Part shown: one piece after another, positions 21,665-33,389 of the stretch
How positions within the stretch are numbered: the first letter of the stretch is position 1
Layout: every line of letters begins with the position of its first letter
Assembly (NCBI GenBank): GCA_020284085.1
Contig: JACEVL010000104.1
Span: 732,390 to 796,389 of the forward strand
DNA length: 64,000 nucleotides
Direction of reading: 5' to 3'
Origin: Aporrectodea caliginosa
Lineage: Eukaryota > Annelida > Clitellata > Crassiclitellata > Lumbricidae
Notes under the pieces: model-generated
Database searches by the model: none
What the model was told of the DNA's origin: nothing
The model's input: only the letters and a program-made list of their open reading frames with translations
Position numbers and translations under genes: made by a program

Positions 21665-23455
21665 AGGCTACAATGTAATGTAATGTAATGTAATGTAATG
21701 TAAATCTTCGAAAATTTCTCAGCGCCCACAAAAGCCACGTCAGGGAGACCAGCTTATTCACCGGCGCTATATCAAATCAAGTCCGCAATAGCCAAAACTC
21801 CTCTGTTCGTTTCGGTGCCAGGTCAAAATCCGGGAGGTCAAGCCAAGGAGACAGCATGGTGCTACGGTGGCAATCGGTGATGATGATGGTCGTGTGGTGG
21901 CGCAGGAGTTGAATCAGGATAGGATATCTTGAAGAGTTCGGTTTTCAGTCGTGAGTGAAAAGCAGAAGAGGAGAGTGCAAGCGGAGGAGAGTTTGAGTTA
22001 AGAGGCGAGATAGGATGATGAGCAAACTGGCGGAGGTCTTTTGGGAGTCTGTTCCAAAGAGCTGGTGCTGCATAGACTAAGGAGCGGTTGCAGAATTTCA
22101 GAGAGGATGAGACTGGAGGCCGGGATAGAGAAAGGTATGATGATGAGCGAGTAGACCCAGGCGGTTGGATGGTGAATAGCTGGCGAATGTAAGAGGGTTT
22201 AGACGTTTGAAGGGCATTGTAGGTAAGAGATACTATTTTGTAATGGATGCGCTGAGGGACTTTAAGCCAATGAAGTGATTTCAGAACAGGGGTTATGTGG
22301 TGGTGTTTGGGAGTTTTGGTGACTGCGCGGGCGAGCGGATTCTGGATTGTTTGCAGGCGTTTGATTTGAGAAGAGTCGATGTTGTAAAAATGGAATTGCA
22401 GTAGTCGAGTTTGGAATGAACAATTGAGGTGGCTATTGTGCATGCAGTCTTGTAATCAAGTATTGGGCGCAATCGACGGAGGTCACGGATGTGCATATAG
22501 CAGGTGCGAGATAGCTGGCTGATGTGGTCGGAAAAGGTGAGGTTTTTATCGATGATGATTCCAAGATTGCGGACAGGAGAAGAGTAAGGTGCGGGAGAAG
22601 TGAGATCGGTTGGACAAAGGTCGGGAGGATAGGCTAGTTTGTTTAATTGTTCGCGGAGGCCAATAATGAGGAATTCTGTTTTTGAAGGGTTAAGGCATAG
22701 CAGATTAGCGGTCATTCAGGCTGAAATCTGGGTGATTGTGTTGCGTAGATGATTTAGTGCGTCTGGAAGTGAGTGAGGGGAGAAAGAAATGAAAAGCTGT
22801 GTGTCGTCGGCATAGAGATGATGGTCAGTAGAGGATGAGGAAATGAGTTTGCTGAGTGGGGAGGTGTAAAGAATGAACAGCAGAGGACCGAGAACAGAAC
22901 CTTGAGGAACACCGCAGGTGAGGGTGTGCGGATTAGATGAGTAACCAGCGGCATTGACAGTGAAAGAGCGTGATGAAAGGTATGATTTTATCCACAATAG
23001 GGCAGTGCCAGAGATTCCAAATACAGAGGAAAGGCGTTTGATGAGGATAGAATGGTCTATTGTGTCGAAGTCGGCAGAGATGTCTAAGAGGCACAAACAA
23101 GAGACTTGTTGACGGCCTATCGCCATGACAAGTTTGTTGTATAGCGAGGCAAGGACAGTTTCGGTAGAGTGGTGCTTGGTGTAGGCAGATTGATTTGGGT
23201 TTAGAAGATTGTTTGAGATGAGGTAGCCGTTGAGACGAGAGAGGACAACCCGTTCCGAGAGCTTAGATAAGAAAGAGAGATTTGAAATTGGACGGTAGTT
23301 GGAGAGGAGTTCTTTGTCAAGGGATGGTTTTTTGAGAAGTGGTTTGACAACAGAGTCTTTGAAAAGTAAAGGAAAATTACCAGTCGATAGAGAGAGGTCT
23401 AAAGAAATATTTTGGAATCTATCTTCAGCAGATGAGGGTATACTAGCTTACCTTG
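21665..23455 (-). mobile_element. 5'-truncated LINE (CR1/L2-like) with RT domain
   Basis: The minus-strand reading starts abruptly near 23450 and runs through the RT core: LLKKPSLD and SNYRPISNLSFLSKLSERVV, then DFDTIDHSIL, GVPQGSVLGPLLF, HHLYADDTQLF, NPSKTEF and LGIIIDKNLTF. The usual C-terminus is near 22300-21900 (HHITPVLKSLHWLKVPQR, PALWNRLPKDLRQ). One in-frame TGA lies at 22713-22715 and one frameshift near 22300-22440. The 3' end is a TGTAA-type tail at 21671-21706. It is well preserved compared with most relics here. Confidence 0.9.
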
Positions 23456-23589
23456 CATAACCTTTCTTTAGCTTATTTGACCTAACTTTTCTTTAGACCT
23501 ACTTGAATTTTAAACGTTTAGACTGACGTTTTAAGTTAACCGGATTTTCGAGGTGGTATTAGTACACATCAGCAACGGTGCAAGTTATG

Positions 23590-24240
23590 TAATGTAAATC
23601 ACCGAAATTTTCAGCTCCACGCTAGCTTATACAAGGCCAGTGTATAAACTGGCAAACTGGTGGGGGTTATACACCGACACTGTATCAAATCAAATCCGCA
23701 ATAGCTATGTTGTTTGGTCCGCTCCAGTGCATGCCAGGTCAGAATCCTGGGAGGTCAAGGCGAGAAGACAACATGGTACTACGGTGGAAATCGTTGATGA
23801 TGGTTGCCGTGTGGTGGTGTAGGAGTAGAGCCAAGATAGGTTAGCTTGAAGAGTTCGGTTTTCAATCGTGAGTGGAAAGTAGCAGAGGAGAGGGCAAGCG
23901 GAGGAGAGGTGAAATTTACAGGTGAGATAGGAAGATGAGCAAACTGGCGGCTATCTTTTAGGAATTCTTTCTTAAGGGTAGGTGCAGCATAGACTAAAGA
24001 GCGGCTGCTGAATATCAGAGGAGACTGGGGGTCGAGATAGAGAAAGATATGATAAGCGAGTTGACCTGAACGGTTTGATGGCGAATAGCTGGAGAATATA
24101 AGAAGTTTGACAGGCTTGAAGAAAATTGAAGGAAAAGGATAAAACTTTGCAGCATCTGCGCTGAGAGACTTTTAGCCAACGAAGTGATTTCAGAACAGTG
24201 GTTATGCGGTTGTGTTTGGGAGCTTTTAATACAAGAATGC
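23590..24240 (-). mobile_element. Second 5'-truncated copy of the same LINE
   Basis: Matches the last 650 bp of the element at 21665-23455, including AACATGGTGCTACGGTGG-like and GAAGAGTTCGGTTTTCA stretches and a short TGTAA tail near 23587-23600. It has the same orientation and lies about 135 bp from the first copy's truncated end. Confidence 0.85.
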
Positions 24241-24275
24241 CAATACATAGAAATTTTATTTTATTATTATTATTT

Positions 24276-24705
24276 TTTCCCGATGTACACTTGATCCCTC
24301 AGGATTGCAAAAATTAGGAGGCGCGTTGTTCTGGAATGGCTAGTCTTCACAGATGGCTTTGTTAATGAGAAAAGTGCTAGAAAAAGCAACTGCATTGAAG
24401 CGCCGAATAGCCGTAGATAAGCGCTGAAAGGGAAAAGTTGTCTCTCTGTCCTCTGACGTTTGGGCAAGCCGAGGAGGTTGATCAATGCAAGGCCTTCTTG
24501 GTTTATTGGACCCAGCGTTTCAAAGGCCAAGGGGCATAAAGCAGTAAAATGACAAAATGGCAATAGGCCGCATTTGTTTTTTTTTTTTGTGTACATTTTT
24601 ATGCCACGAGGTATGCATGATTGTTCAGGGACTTAAACATTAATTAAGAACAGCAGAAATTATCTGGAACGGCACCTATTCGTCGTTGAGGTCCAGTGTG
24701 GCAAA
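24276..24705 (+). repeat. Dispersed repeats of the CCCGAGGTA type
   Basis: 24276-24440 matches 9918-10085, and 24601-24705 matches 15877-15950. These pieces sit between ATT microsatellites in all three places. Confidence 0.7.
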
Positions 24706-24739
24706 AGTACCGCGTTTGTTTGTTTATTTTTCGTTTATT

Positions 24740-25012
<273 letters not shown>

Positions 25013-25902
25013 GTTTGACTCTAATTTATAGCGCTCCTAAACAAAATAGGAAGCTTGCACAAAACGCTTAACAGAAAAAGCAATCATAATAAATCTTAAA
25101 CAAATATGTTCTAAGGTTAATTTTGAAAATCGATCATGTTAAAGATATACGGATAAAGTCCGGGAGTTTGTTTCATTCAGCCGGGCCGTTTAGCGCAATG
25201 CCTTATAGTTTATTACTTTTTGTTGGATCATCAATAAACAGTGGGTGGATCAACTAAAAGTGATATAACTTTTGTTCTGTTTGAAATGTTTGGTGGAATT
25301 TAGCCGTTGTACGTAGATATGAATTACTTTTAAGCCTGTCAATATTGATATAAAAATTCTTACTTTTGGCCGAAATATTAGCAAAAAATCTTTAGGGGTT
25401 ACTTTTTTATGGCCCACCCTGTACATCCTGCCATTTGGCCTTCAAACTGTCCAGTCCTAAATACTGTCTACTACACGATCTCGGAAGTAATGCTAGAAAA
25501 AGTCACCGGAACAAAATTGCGGAACGCCTGTGAGCTAGGTCAACTGTGAGGAGGGCTTTGGATGAATTTGGTAAACGAATATTTGAAATTGCAATAAGTC
25601 AATGGGTGGAGCACCTTCCACCTGAAATGAAGCCGAGGGAGGGCATTTATGCACAAATTATACATGTAGTTTAATGCGTCAGATATGATAGTTAAAGTTG
25701 CTGTGTTTTAAAATTTGATTGAAATGCTAATTTATTTTGAATCCCACTTTCGTGACGTTTCATTAGGTGTCGATTTAGCCGTTCACCTTGTAGAGTGTCT
25801 TATTTTAGTTGCGTTTTATTTTCGAATTGCTCTTACTGAAAGTGCAAAAAATGGCAGTGCCATGGGATGCTTGAGCCAATAATATACTCAGGCAGTACTC
25901 AC
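25013..25902. other. LINE 3' end and decayed DNA-transposon-like sequence
   Basis: 25013-25220 resembles a minus-strand LINE 3' end (GCGCT near the tail, GTCCGGGAGTTTGTTTCATTCAG). 25400-25800 resembles a decayed transposon (GGCCCACCCTGTACAT), but no intact open frame or paired termini were found. Confidence 0.4.
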
Positions 25903-26099
25903 CAACAACCGGTCATGTTGGCAGTTTCTTCCGACTGAACTTTGAAGACTTATCGACCAAATCGTGAGCGATATCGAACTTGGTTCCATGGCGTTTATTA
26001 TATAGTTGCAGTCGAGGATGCCGTCGTAATCTGTGTAATTCCACGGGAAGCTAATCATTCCGGATGGACGAACATAAGCACGAGCACCGCACAAGATAT
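25903..26099 (-). CDS. CUB E first-half exon (gene 1)
   Basis: Exon of 197 bp after TTTATTTTAG, donor GTGAGT. It carries L-C-G, RPSGMISFPWNYTDYDG, L-D-C-N-Y-I-I and R-N-C-Q-H-D-R-L-L. It is more diverged from the A/B types than D is. Confidence 0.82.
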
Positions 26100-26723
26100 C
26101 TAAAATAAATCTCAGTAGTGAATGACTGTGAATCATGTCGTATTCACGATGTGGCGCCACACTTCACTGTCCCTTTCATATCTCCACACAGGTTACACCA
26201 AAAGATTAGATTATTCGGGTCCAAATGTAGTCCAGTCATGGCAGCCAGTGGGTTCTCCTATGGTGTATATAAGGTGAAGGCCTTCGCCGAAGGATCGCAG
26301 TCTTGCAACCGGAAATGACAGTTGAATGCCTATCGGATGGCCCATCAACAGCAAGCCGTAATCAGGTAAAAATCAAAGTAGACCTATTTATGATAATCGT
26401 GAAAATTTAAATACGAGTAAATACCGTATTTGATTAAGTCATTCCATGACTTACAGCTAAAAATCCCAAACAGGGAGCCATGGAATATGTAAGCCAGGCT
26501 CTCAAATTAACAGTGGTGACTCTACTTTAAAAGATAAAAATGCAAACCTCAAAGCTGCGAGTATAACTCTGGCTGTCCGTACTTCCGTCAGTCTGTCTGA
26601 GTCTAAATTTTCCTTAACCCTATATATTTCAGATTTACGAATAAAACAGAGAGGCATAACCCACGAGACGCATACTGAATATAGATATATATAGAGATAC
26701 ATATTTCGTGACGTGCCATTTAC

Positions 26724-26907
26724 CAAGGTCTGTAACTGTGTAACGGACGTTGAATCCTCCCTCGTTTGTGTCGGAATTACTTTGAAAGTTCAGCACCACA
26801 ACTGTGCAACTGGGAAATGAAAATGTCAGAGGCGTCGTTTTTATCCCACAGTATTTTCTGCTCGAAGAAATATTCACCACAAAGGATTCATCCGATAAAC
26901 AGCTTAC
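26724..26907 (-). CDS. CUB D second-half exon (gene 1)
   Basis: Exon of 184 bp, phase 0 start (V-S-C-L-S-D-E), KYCG at cysteine 4, FPSC before VVVLNF, then GGFNVRYTV. The donor is GTAAAT. Confidence 0.85.
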
Positions 26908-27172
26908 CTATGCAGAAATAAAAACTTTACTAATACATCGATAATTTTGGCGTTTCTAATTAAGGCACGAATGGTGGCTTGACTGACTGACTATGAGAAT
27001 GCTAGAATGTGAAATTATCAAGTGCTTGCATATTTGAATAAATGAATGAAAAAATGCTTAGGCCTAATTGATTCTTTAATTGTTTCATTCATCGATTTGA
27101 TTAATTGATTGAACGCTTTAACCTTCCAGCAGTTTTGCAAAAAGCCAGTCTGTTTTTACCTGTACATACATT

Positions 27173-27637
27173 TAGGCCTACGAAAATCAGGGTCAAAAAG
27201 TGAAAAATCACGGTATACTTTGAATTTTTTTAAATACACGGCGAATTCACGGCACCAATTCACAGTCATATTGTGTTAATAAAACATCGCACTGACAAAC
27301 ACTTTTCACTCCGTATACGACGTTACGTCAGCGGAGCCACTGTGACTTAGTAAGTAGAAATTAACGATGCCACCCACGGTTCCAAATCAGAATAGAGTGG
27401 TTTAATTTACCTTTGGCGTCGCCAGGCAGTTGACTAAAAATGCCTTCGTTCTTGGCCCAGTATGCTATTCATGATAAAGGCAGCCGTTTTAGGTCTAATT
27501 TGTTATGTTTAACATCATAAATTTATGGATTTCGAAACAAGGTGCAGCATATGTGAAAAATCACGGTAAATCCCTTGAAACGCTAATATTCACGGTTTCC
27601 GTAAATTCCGAGAGCTCGTGATTTTCGTCTAGCCCTA
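27173..27637. mobile_element. hAT-like MITE (tentative)
   Basis: The left end AGGCCTACGAAAATCAGGG resembles the reverse complement of the right end (AGGGCTAGACGAAAATCACG). Flanking 8-mers ATACATTT and ACACATTG agree at 6 of 8 positions. Internal AAAAATCACGGT repeats point the same way. It lies in the intron between the two halves of CUB D. Confidence 0.5.
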
Positions 27638-27681
27638 CACATTGCGCGACGTTTATGCATGCATAACTTTAAACTCCTTAC

Positions 27682-27890
27682 AGTCAGCCAGTCGTTATAG
27701 CAAGAGTCCATCGAAGGCGTGTACGATCTTCCGTCGAGCCTGAATAAGAGGAAAGAGAGTGAAATGGAATTCCTCCGACCGCCAGTGATGGAATACAAGC
27801 AGTTTAGATTGTGCGCATAAGACAGAGGGAACCGTGGTGAGGTGATGAATCCATTTGGTCCACTGAAGGATGTATTACCACATTCCGGAT
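27682..27890 (-). CDS. CUB D first-half exon (gene 1)
   Basis: Exon of 209 bp after GCTGAGTCAG, donor GTAAGG. It has E-C-G-N-T-S-F-S-G-P-N-G, ITSPRFPLSYAHNLNCLYSI and D-S-C-Y-N-D-W-L-T. It is closest in type to the gene 2 exons at 1591 and 8253. Confidence 0.87.
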
Positions 27891-28259
27891 CTGACTCAGC
27901 AAGAACAGACAGCGAGTATTGTATGATATTTTCTCAGTAAAACATTCATTATCACTAACAACAGTCTTTTATGGAAATCAAATGGCACTCTATGTACACA
28001 CAATGGAAATTGTGAAAGTCGTGTGGGTCTATTATCCTATAATATAAACTGTCTTCGGCTCTCAAATGTCTCTTGCTGGCCTAATATTATTGACCTTTTA
28101 GCTTGAGTAGGATACTGCTTGGTACGTCATCGGCTGATGCCTTGTAAGCTTAATTAGGCCAAATTAGGTTACACAAACCACTGAGCAGAATCTGTGAGAA
28201 TTGGAAAAATAGTAACTGCATTTCAAATGGCAATCGTAATAATAGTATCGCACCGGTAT

Positions 28260-28850
28260 ATACACCGTGTCTCAAAATAAACTGTGCAAAAATTTCTTCT
28301 GTCAGAACTTCGTCAAATTTCCACCAATTTTAATAATTTTTTTGTAGGTAGATGGCAAAATAACTGAAATTTTATGCGATATATACATTGTCAACCTCAC
28401 CTGACTCACATCGCCGCACTAACTTGTTAAACACAGATGTACCAATTTTGTATATAACGCTTACATTTTATTACATGAAACAAACTATCTGACGACTTAA
28501 TTAGCACGCAGTAAAGTAGAAATATGGTTTACTTAGCAGAGTTTTTAATTGTTATGACAGATCTGCTTAAAAGTATTAGAATTGGTGCTCGAAATGTTCC
28601 CCGCTTACACGGACACAAGCGCTTAGACGGTGACGCCAATGGCCGATAGCAGCATCAACGTTCGACTGGTCAAAGCGCGCCTACTCGTCGTAAGTAAGCA
28701 TCCAGTTATTTCATGTTTATAGAAAATATTAATATAGGCTACATGAAGCGCATATGTACAATGTCGATTAGCATGCAGTTAATTTCGATTAAAAATTTGA
28801 ATCGTGCGATTAATTTTTTTAATCGATCAACAGCCCTACTAAAAATAATT
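28260..28850. other. Decayed DNA-transposon-like sequence
   Basis: 28265-28690 has the look of an old cut-and-paste element without a readable frame. 28780-28842 (AATCGATTAAAAAAATTAATCG-type, ending in AGCCCTA) resembles one end of the hAT-like MITE found complete at 40413-40912. Confidence 0.35.
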
Positions 28851-28909
28851 GTTGTTTAGAGGTATTTTTTGATGATTGCAATAAGTCGCTGATAAACACC
28901 GCCACTTAC

Positions 28910-29090
28910 CATAATCTCCTATCCTGTAGCGTATGGTAAATCCGGTATCGGATAAAGTATAGTCGCTGGAGAAATTAAGTAAGACACTGCGACAAGCGGG
29001 GAATCTTGCTACAATTGGATGATGGCTTCCGCATAGTTTTCTGTCTCCAAGAGGATGAGCCATCGATGTTCCGTTGACCAAGCAAGTTAT
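28910..29090 (-). CDS. CUB A second-half exon, copy 3 (gene 1)
   Basis: Exon of 181 bp: I-T-C-L-V-N-G-T-S, KLCG, FPAC before RSVLLNFSSDY, and GFTIRYRIGDYG up to GTAAGT. This is the intact reference for the frameshifted copy at 33210-33389. Confidence 0.92.
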
Positions 29091-29399
29091 CTGTTCGAAC
29101 GACAATTAATAAGCTCTGAAAAGATAATTAATTAGGAATGGTTGGATTAGTTAATTGGACGGTTAGATATTTAACTCGCGCCCGTCGCGAAATACTTCCT
29201 GGGCGTTTTTCAAGTTAAGTGAAAGCGTAACTCTAATCGATACAATCATAAAAATAGCAGTTTCAATTGTTTTCAAGCGAGAACGCTTTCAGCTTCTGAA
29301 AAGATGCCGGAAGTCAATTCCACAGATGCGGGCCGGCAATCCAAAAGGCACTATACTAGATATATGCAGTTAAAGTTAGATCTACTTAAAGTCTTAAAG

Positions 29400-29560
29400 T
29401 TCCAGTGCTTTACGATTTAAACAGTCAGGTTTGACTATGAAGCTCTAATGCTGTAGCCCCTGCTCTATAAGTTCTTCTTGCTTTGGTTCACAGTACACAG
29501 TCTCATCGTCGTCATAACCGTAAACTCCAAATATATAAAGCGCTACAGGGCGCACACGAT
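29400..29560 (-). mobile_element. LINE 3' end fragment
   Basis: ATCGTCGTCATAACCGTAAACTCC followed by AGCGCTACAGGGCG resembles the minus-strand LINE ending near 41047-41100. It is short and decayed. Confidence 0.4.
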
Positions 29561-30004
29561 GCCATCTAATACGGCAGAACACGTGCATCAACATACGTAC
29601 AAACTGACATCACCGCATTGCGTAAAAGCTTTGTATGCGAGATGCTTGTATGGCCTGCCCTGCGAACATCCAACTTCACTAACTAGTACCAGTCTTGAAC
29701 AAGCAAGTCTCAGCTTCAACTTTTCCATTGCGCTTTCTGCAGACTTCCCTGAGCGCATGTCCAGGCATGCCTGGGTCAGAGATAACAGGTTACCTTCTAG
29801 GCAACATATTAGTCGACTGAAATGTTAGAGAAAATCACAAAATAGTCCATTCCAAAATGACATTATAGCAGTCACTGGATTTGATTTTTGTGATTAGTAG
29901 CCTAGAATTCAAAAGATACATCAAGAAGTGTTCACGAATTAAAATCTTTGTCGTCCAGTTGAGTAAAAAAGCAGAAAGTAGATGAAATATGTCACGCCAC
30001 AAAC

Positions 30005-30186
30005 CTTCAACCAACCGCTATTGCAGGATCCAAGGTTTAGATGGTCTACGCTCAAAACCACAGAATTGACATGGCCACTATCGATGACATAGAGACAGTT
30101 AATACGTTTTGGATAACGTGAAGGTAATCGCGGAGAGGAGACGATTCCAGTTGGAGCTGATAAAGACGTATTTCCGCATATCTCAT
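30005..30186 (-). CDS. CUB A first-half exon, copy 3 (gene 1)
   Basis: Exon of 182 bp, the shortest A1 copy: E-I-C-G-N-T-S-L-S-A-P-T-G, SSPRLPSRYPKRINCLYVID, then a short loop N-L-G-S-C-N-S-G-W-L-K. The donor is GTTTGT. Compared with the 215-bp copies, 11 codons are missing in the loop before cysteine 3. Confidence 0.9.
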
Positions 30187-30369
30187 CTGGTAAAATAACA
30201 AGGTTTCTCCTTACTCTCCTAAAATAATGCTTAGTCTCGTACAGGCTATTGTCATCGTCTTTATTAAAAGAGGCCATTACATTCAACACGAAAATCATCA
30301 ACACAACCACAGCCGCAACCACCGCAATCTCAATACACCCGCCGCTATCATCTCCACAACGAGCACCAC

Positions 30370-30460
30370 AATCCACACCCCCAGCAACACCCAGACCAAC
30401 AGCAACACCCAGACCCCCAGCAACACCCAGACCAACAGCAACACCACTGCCACTAACACA
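30370..30460. repeat. ACCCAGACCAACAGCAAC minisatellite
   Basis: Tandem 12- to 24-bp units in the B2-A1 intron, which is CCACC-rich in the sister units too. Confidence 0.75.
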
Positions 30461-30542
30461 ATCGCTGCTACTCCAGCTGCTACCATCATTATTGTCTCAA
30501 ATTCGATTAGATACTACTGTAAACATGCACTTTGTTACATAC

Positions 30543-30732
30543 TTCCAAAAACGGAAAAAGGAATACGGAACATCTCTCGAAGGTCGTAAGTGTTTGAATG
30601 GATGGATAATTTCAGCGTACGGCAGTCGGTAAAGACCAAAGGGGTACGGTCATACCATGGTCTCTCCTGGCGACAGAATACCTTGGTTGTGTTAGGATTC
30701 AGTTCTGTCTCTCCTTCTGATACGCAGCCAAT
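30543..30732 (-). CDS. CUB B second-half exon, copy 3 (gene 1)
   Basis: Exon of 190 bp: I-G-C-V-S-E-G-E-T-E-L-N-P, VFCRQERP, FTDC before RTLKLSI, and FRIPFSVFG. The donor is GTATGT. Confidence 0.9.
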
Positions 30733-31239
30733 CTGCAGCGAAGGACACAAGTTGACGTCTTGCAAGTGTTTGTCAAGTGTGTATTCTTGTCGTGTTTTGT
30801 TTTATTTTAAATTAATGTGATGCAGTTAGTCACTGTTAGTGCAAGTGATTTTGTTCATATCCTTGCTGGCGTTTTATCCTAGCGTTCACGACCTGATGAG
30901 GACAGATGGACTTCCAGGTTGACGGTGAAACTCAATTCTACGGTCCTACGCATGTCCTATACACCAGGGTTATTTCATTCTCTGCGGAGGAGGAACGAAA
31001 GTCACGGTTCGCTCCTCCTCCTCCTCCTACCGTCTGGAAGGCGACGAATGTCATTTCTCGGTAGACCCGATGAATCGAGGAATTTTCATATGCACGATTA
31101 ATAGGGGATCTGATGGGCGGTGCCGTTATCGTGTATCGCGGACGCTGCCGTCTGCCTACATTTCTACATAGGTAACTAGTTATTTCGTATATCTTATTAT
31201 ATTGGTTTTAAAATTCACGAAAGAATACGCACAGCCTAC

Positions 31240-31433
31240 CGTCAGACTTTCTCTGTCGCAGTCTTGGAATGACTGTAACAATGAACCGAAGTGGGCGTTG
31301 AGCCAAATATCACTCATGTCATTTGCCGAGATGGTGTAGGTGCAGTTGACTGTTGCAAGATCGTTCGTGGGATTTCTTGGTAGGTTGATGACTCCAAAAG
31401 AGTTGGTGAACAGAGTAGCGCCACAGTCGAGTT
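31240..31433 (-). CDS. CUB B first-half exon, copy 3 (gene 1)
   Basis: Exon of 194 bp after TATTCCAG, donor GTAGGC: L-D-C-G-A-T-L-F-T-N-S-F-G, VNCTYTISANDMSDIWLN, a short loop, then QSFQDCDRESLT. Confidence 0.9.
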
Positions 31434-31789
31434 CTGGAATAATACCACATACATTATTGTCAGTGTTTTGCCATTTGGGGAATACCTTTCATGGCTAAAC
31501 TGTCTGACTGCATCGATTGATATCCACCAGTGGACATAATCATTTAGGCAGAGACTGTATCAGCGTTTAATTCTGAGTTGAGACGCAGACGGGATGCAAC
31601 TGTGAACGCTTTGACTGTGTTGGGTCAACCTCAGTTTCAGATGGATGGAGACCTAATGATCGCTAATGTAAAGACTGGTCAGCTTTAGTATACGATTTGA
31701 TCCGCAGAGTGGTGCGTATGCACTGGATTGTACTGGGTTAGGTTTAGAGTGATCTGATCGCGATGTTCTCTTGCTGAGACATTTATTCA

Positions 31790-32860
31790 TTCATTTATTG
31801 GGGAATTTATATAGCGCCCCTTCAGGAAACTACTCAGAGGCGCTCCCGACTCCAACGCGCCCAAAAAGAACAGTTTTAAGGTTAGTTAGGGAGGATTCAG
31901 GAAGACTCCCAGGTTGTAGACGCAGCTCTAGAGGAAGACCCTTTCAGATTACTGGGCCTGTCACAGAAAAAGCTCGGTTCTGCATAGTTGCGTTACGAGC
32001 AAAAGGAACCAGGAGAACTCCCTTTTTCTGCACAGCGTAGGAGGCGACGCTCTGGGACAACCGAAATCAAACAGCAGAGCTAATGGATGTAAGTTGGGGC
32101 TAGGCCCTGGAGACAGCGCCAAACCAGGGCAACTACCCTGTACTCGATGCGCTGGCAGATAGGGTACCAGTGAAGGATCTCCAGCATGTAGCTGGAGACG
32201 TGACCATACTTTGGAATTTGCCCAATGAGGCGCGCTGCAGAGCGCAAGAGCAGCAAGATTCGGTCCAAACATGTTATGTGGCTAAATGGGAGGCCAAAGT
32301 AGAGCGATGAGCAATAGTCAAGACGAAGGAATGCACTAGAGTAAGTTTGGCAGCAGACGTTAGATAGCGGGGAATATTACGAAGCTGGCGCAGCTGATAA
32401 TAGCAGTCCCGAGCAAGACGATGAAGATGTGGATCAAAAGTGAGCTCTTGGTCCAGCTGGACGCCGAGGTCACGAATCGTGGTTGAAAGGACAAAATGAG
32501 GGAATTCAGACGTAAGAGCGGTTAAGTCCAGTTTAGCAACCTGTTTCCGAGTGCCTAGTCAGATGCATTTGGTCTATGACGGGTTCAAGCGCAGTCGATT
32601 AGACGACATCCACGCTTCTACAACATCCGTAGTCCCGCTCATGACCCGAACTGCAGAGATTGCGTTGGATGGTAGGCAGTGAGTATACTCTTGCACGTCG
32701 TCAGCGTATTGCTGACCTAAAACTGCATGCGCCTTCAGAAGTTGAGCAACACCTGTGGTGTAGATAATATAAAGGATGGGCCCAAGGACCGAGCCCTGGG
32801 GCAGACCACATTGCGCACGGACCCGAGCGAGAATGGTTAGGTCTCTCGAATTGTAATAGG
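31790..32860 (-). mobile_element. Degenerate LINE with RT core
   Basis: On the minus strand it shows CGLPQGSVLGPILYIIYTTG, QQYADDVQEY, LGVQLDQELTFDPHLHRL and a late PVIKGLPLELR-like C-terminus. Several stops interrupt it. The 3' end is CGCTCCTGAGTAG..GGGGCGCTATATAAATTCCC with an AATGA-type tail. It belongs to another lineage than the 21665 element. Confidence 0.85.
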
Positions 32861-33209
32861 AAGTGGTCTAGTTCGTGGCTCCTCTGAAATGGTCAGCTTT
32901 CTACTTTCACTTATACTTTGTCAGCATTGCCAACTGATGCTAGGTCATTGGGTAGTTTCTAGTGATACTTAAAATGCCTGGTAGAATAGTTGCCGTAGTG
33001 TTAGAACTTAGAAGTACTGTTGGTATAAGTAATTTCATTTACTACTGTCTCGAAGTGTAATTTAAAGCAATCGAATGGTAAAATTACATGTGATTAGATC
33101 AATATACTTATGTCTGATGGATGAAAGCGGCAATTTTTATGATAATGATAATTAGTTAAGAAGTGATTGTTGGATGAAAATTTTGGCTCTGAAAAACACT
33201 GTGGCTTAC

Positions 33210-33389
33210 CATTATCTCCAATCCTGTAGCGTATTGTATTTTCCATTGAGAGGGAATATAGTCGCTGGAGAAATTAAGTAATACACGTTGACAAGCGGGA
33301 AATCGTGCTGCTTCCGGATGCATGTTTCCGCATAGCTTTTTGTTTGCAAGGGGATGAGCCATCGATGTTCCGTTGACCATGCAAGTTAT
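33210..33389 (-). CDS. CUB A second-half exon, copy 2 (gene 1), frameshifted
   Basis: It starts normally (I-T-C-M-V-N-G-T-S-M-A-H, KLCG, FPACQRVLLNFSSDY) and has the GTAAGC donor at the expected place, but the exon is 180 bp where all intact A2 copies are 181. One base is missing just after the FSSDY codons, so the final strand is read out of frame. A transcript including it would be broken unless both A exons (34772-33210) are skipped, which the phase-1 flanks would allow. Confidence 0.85.
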
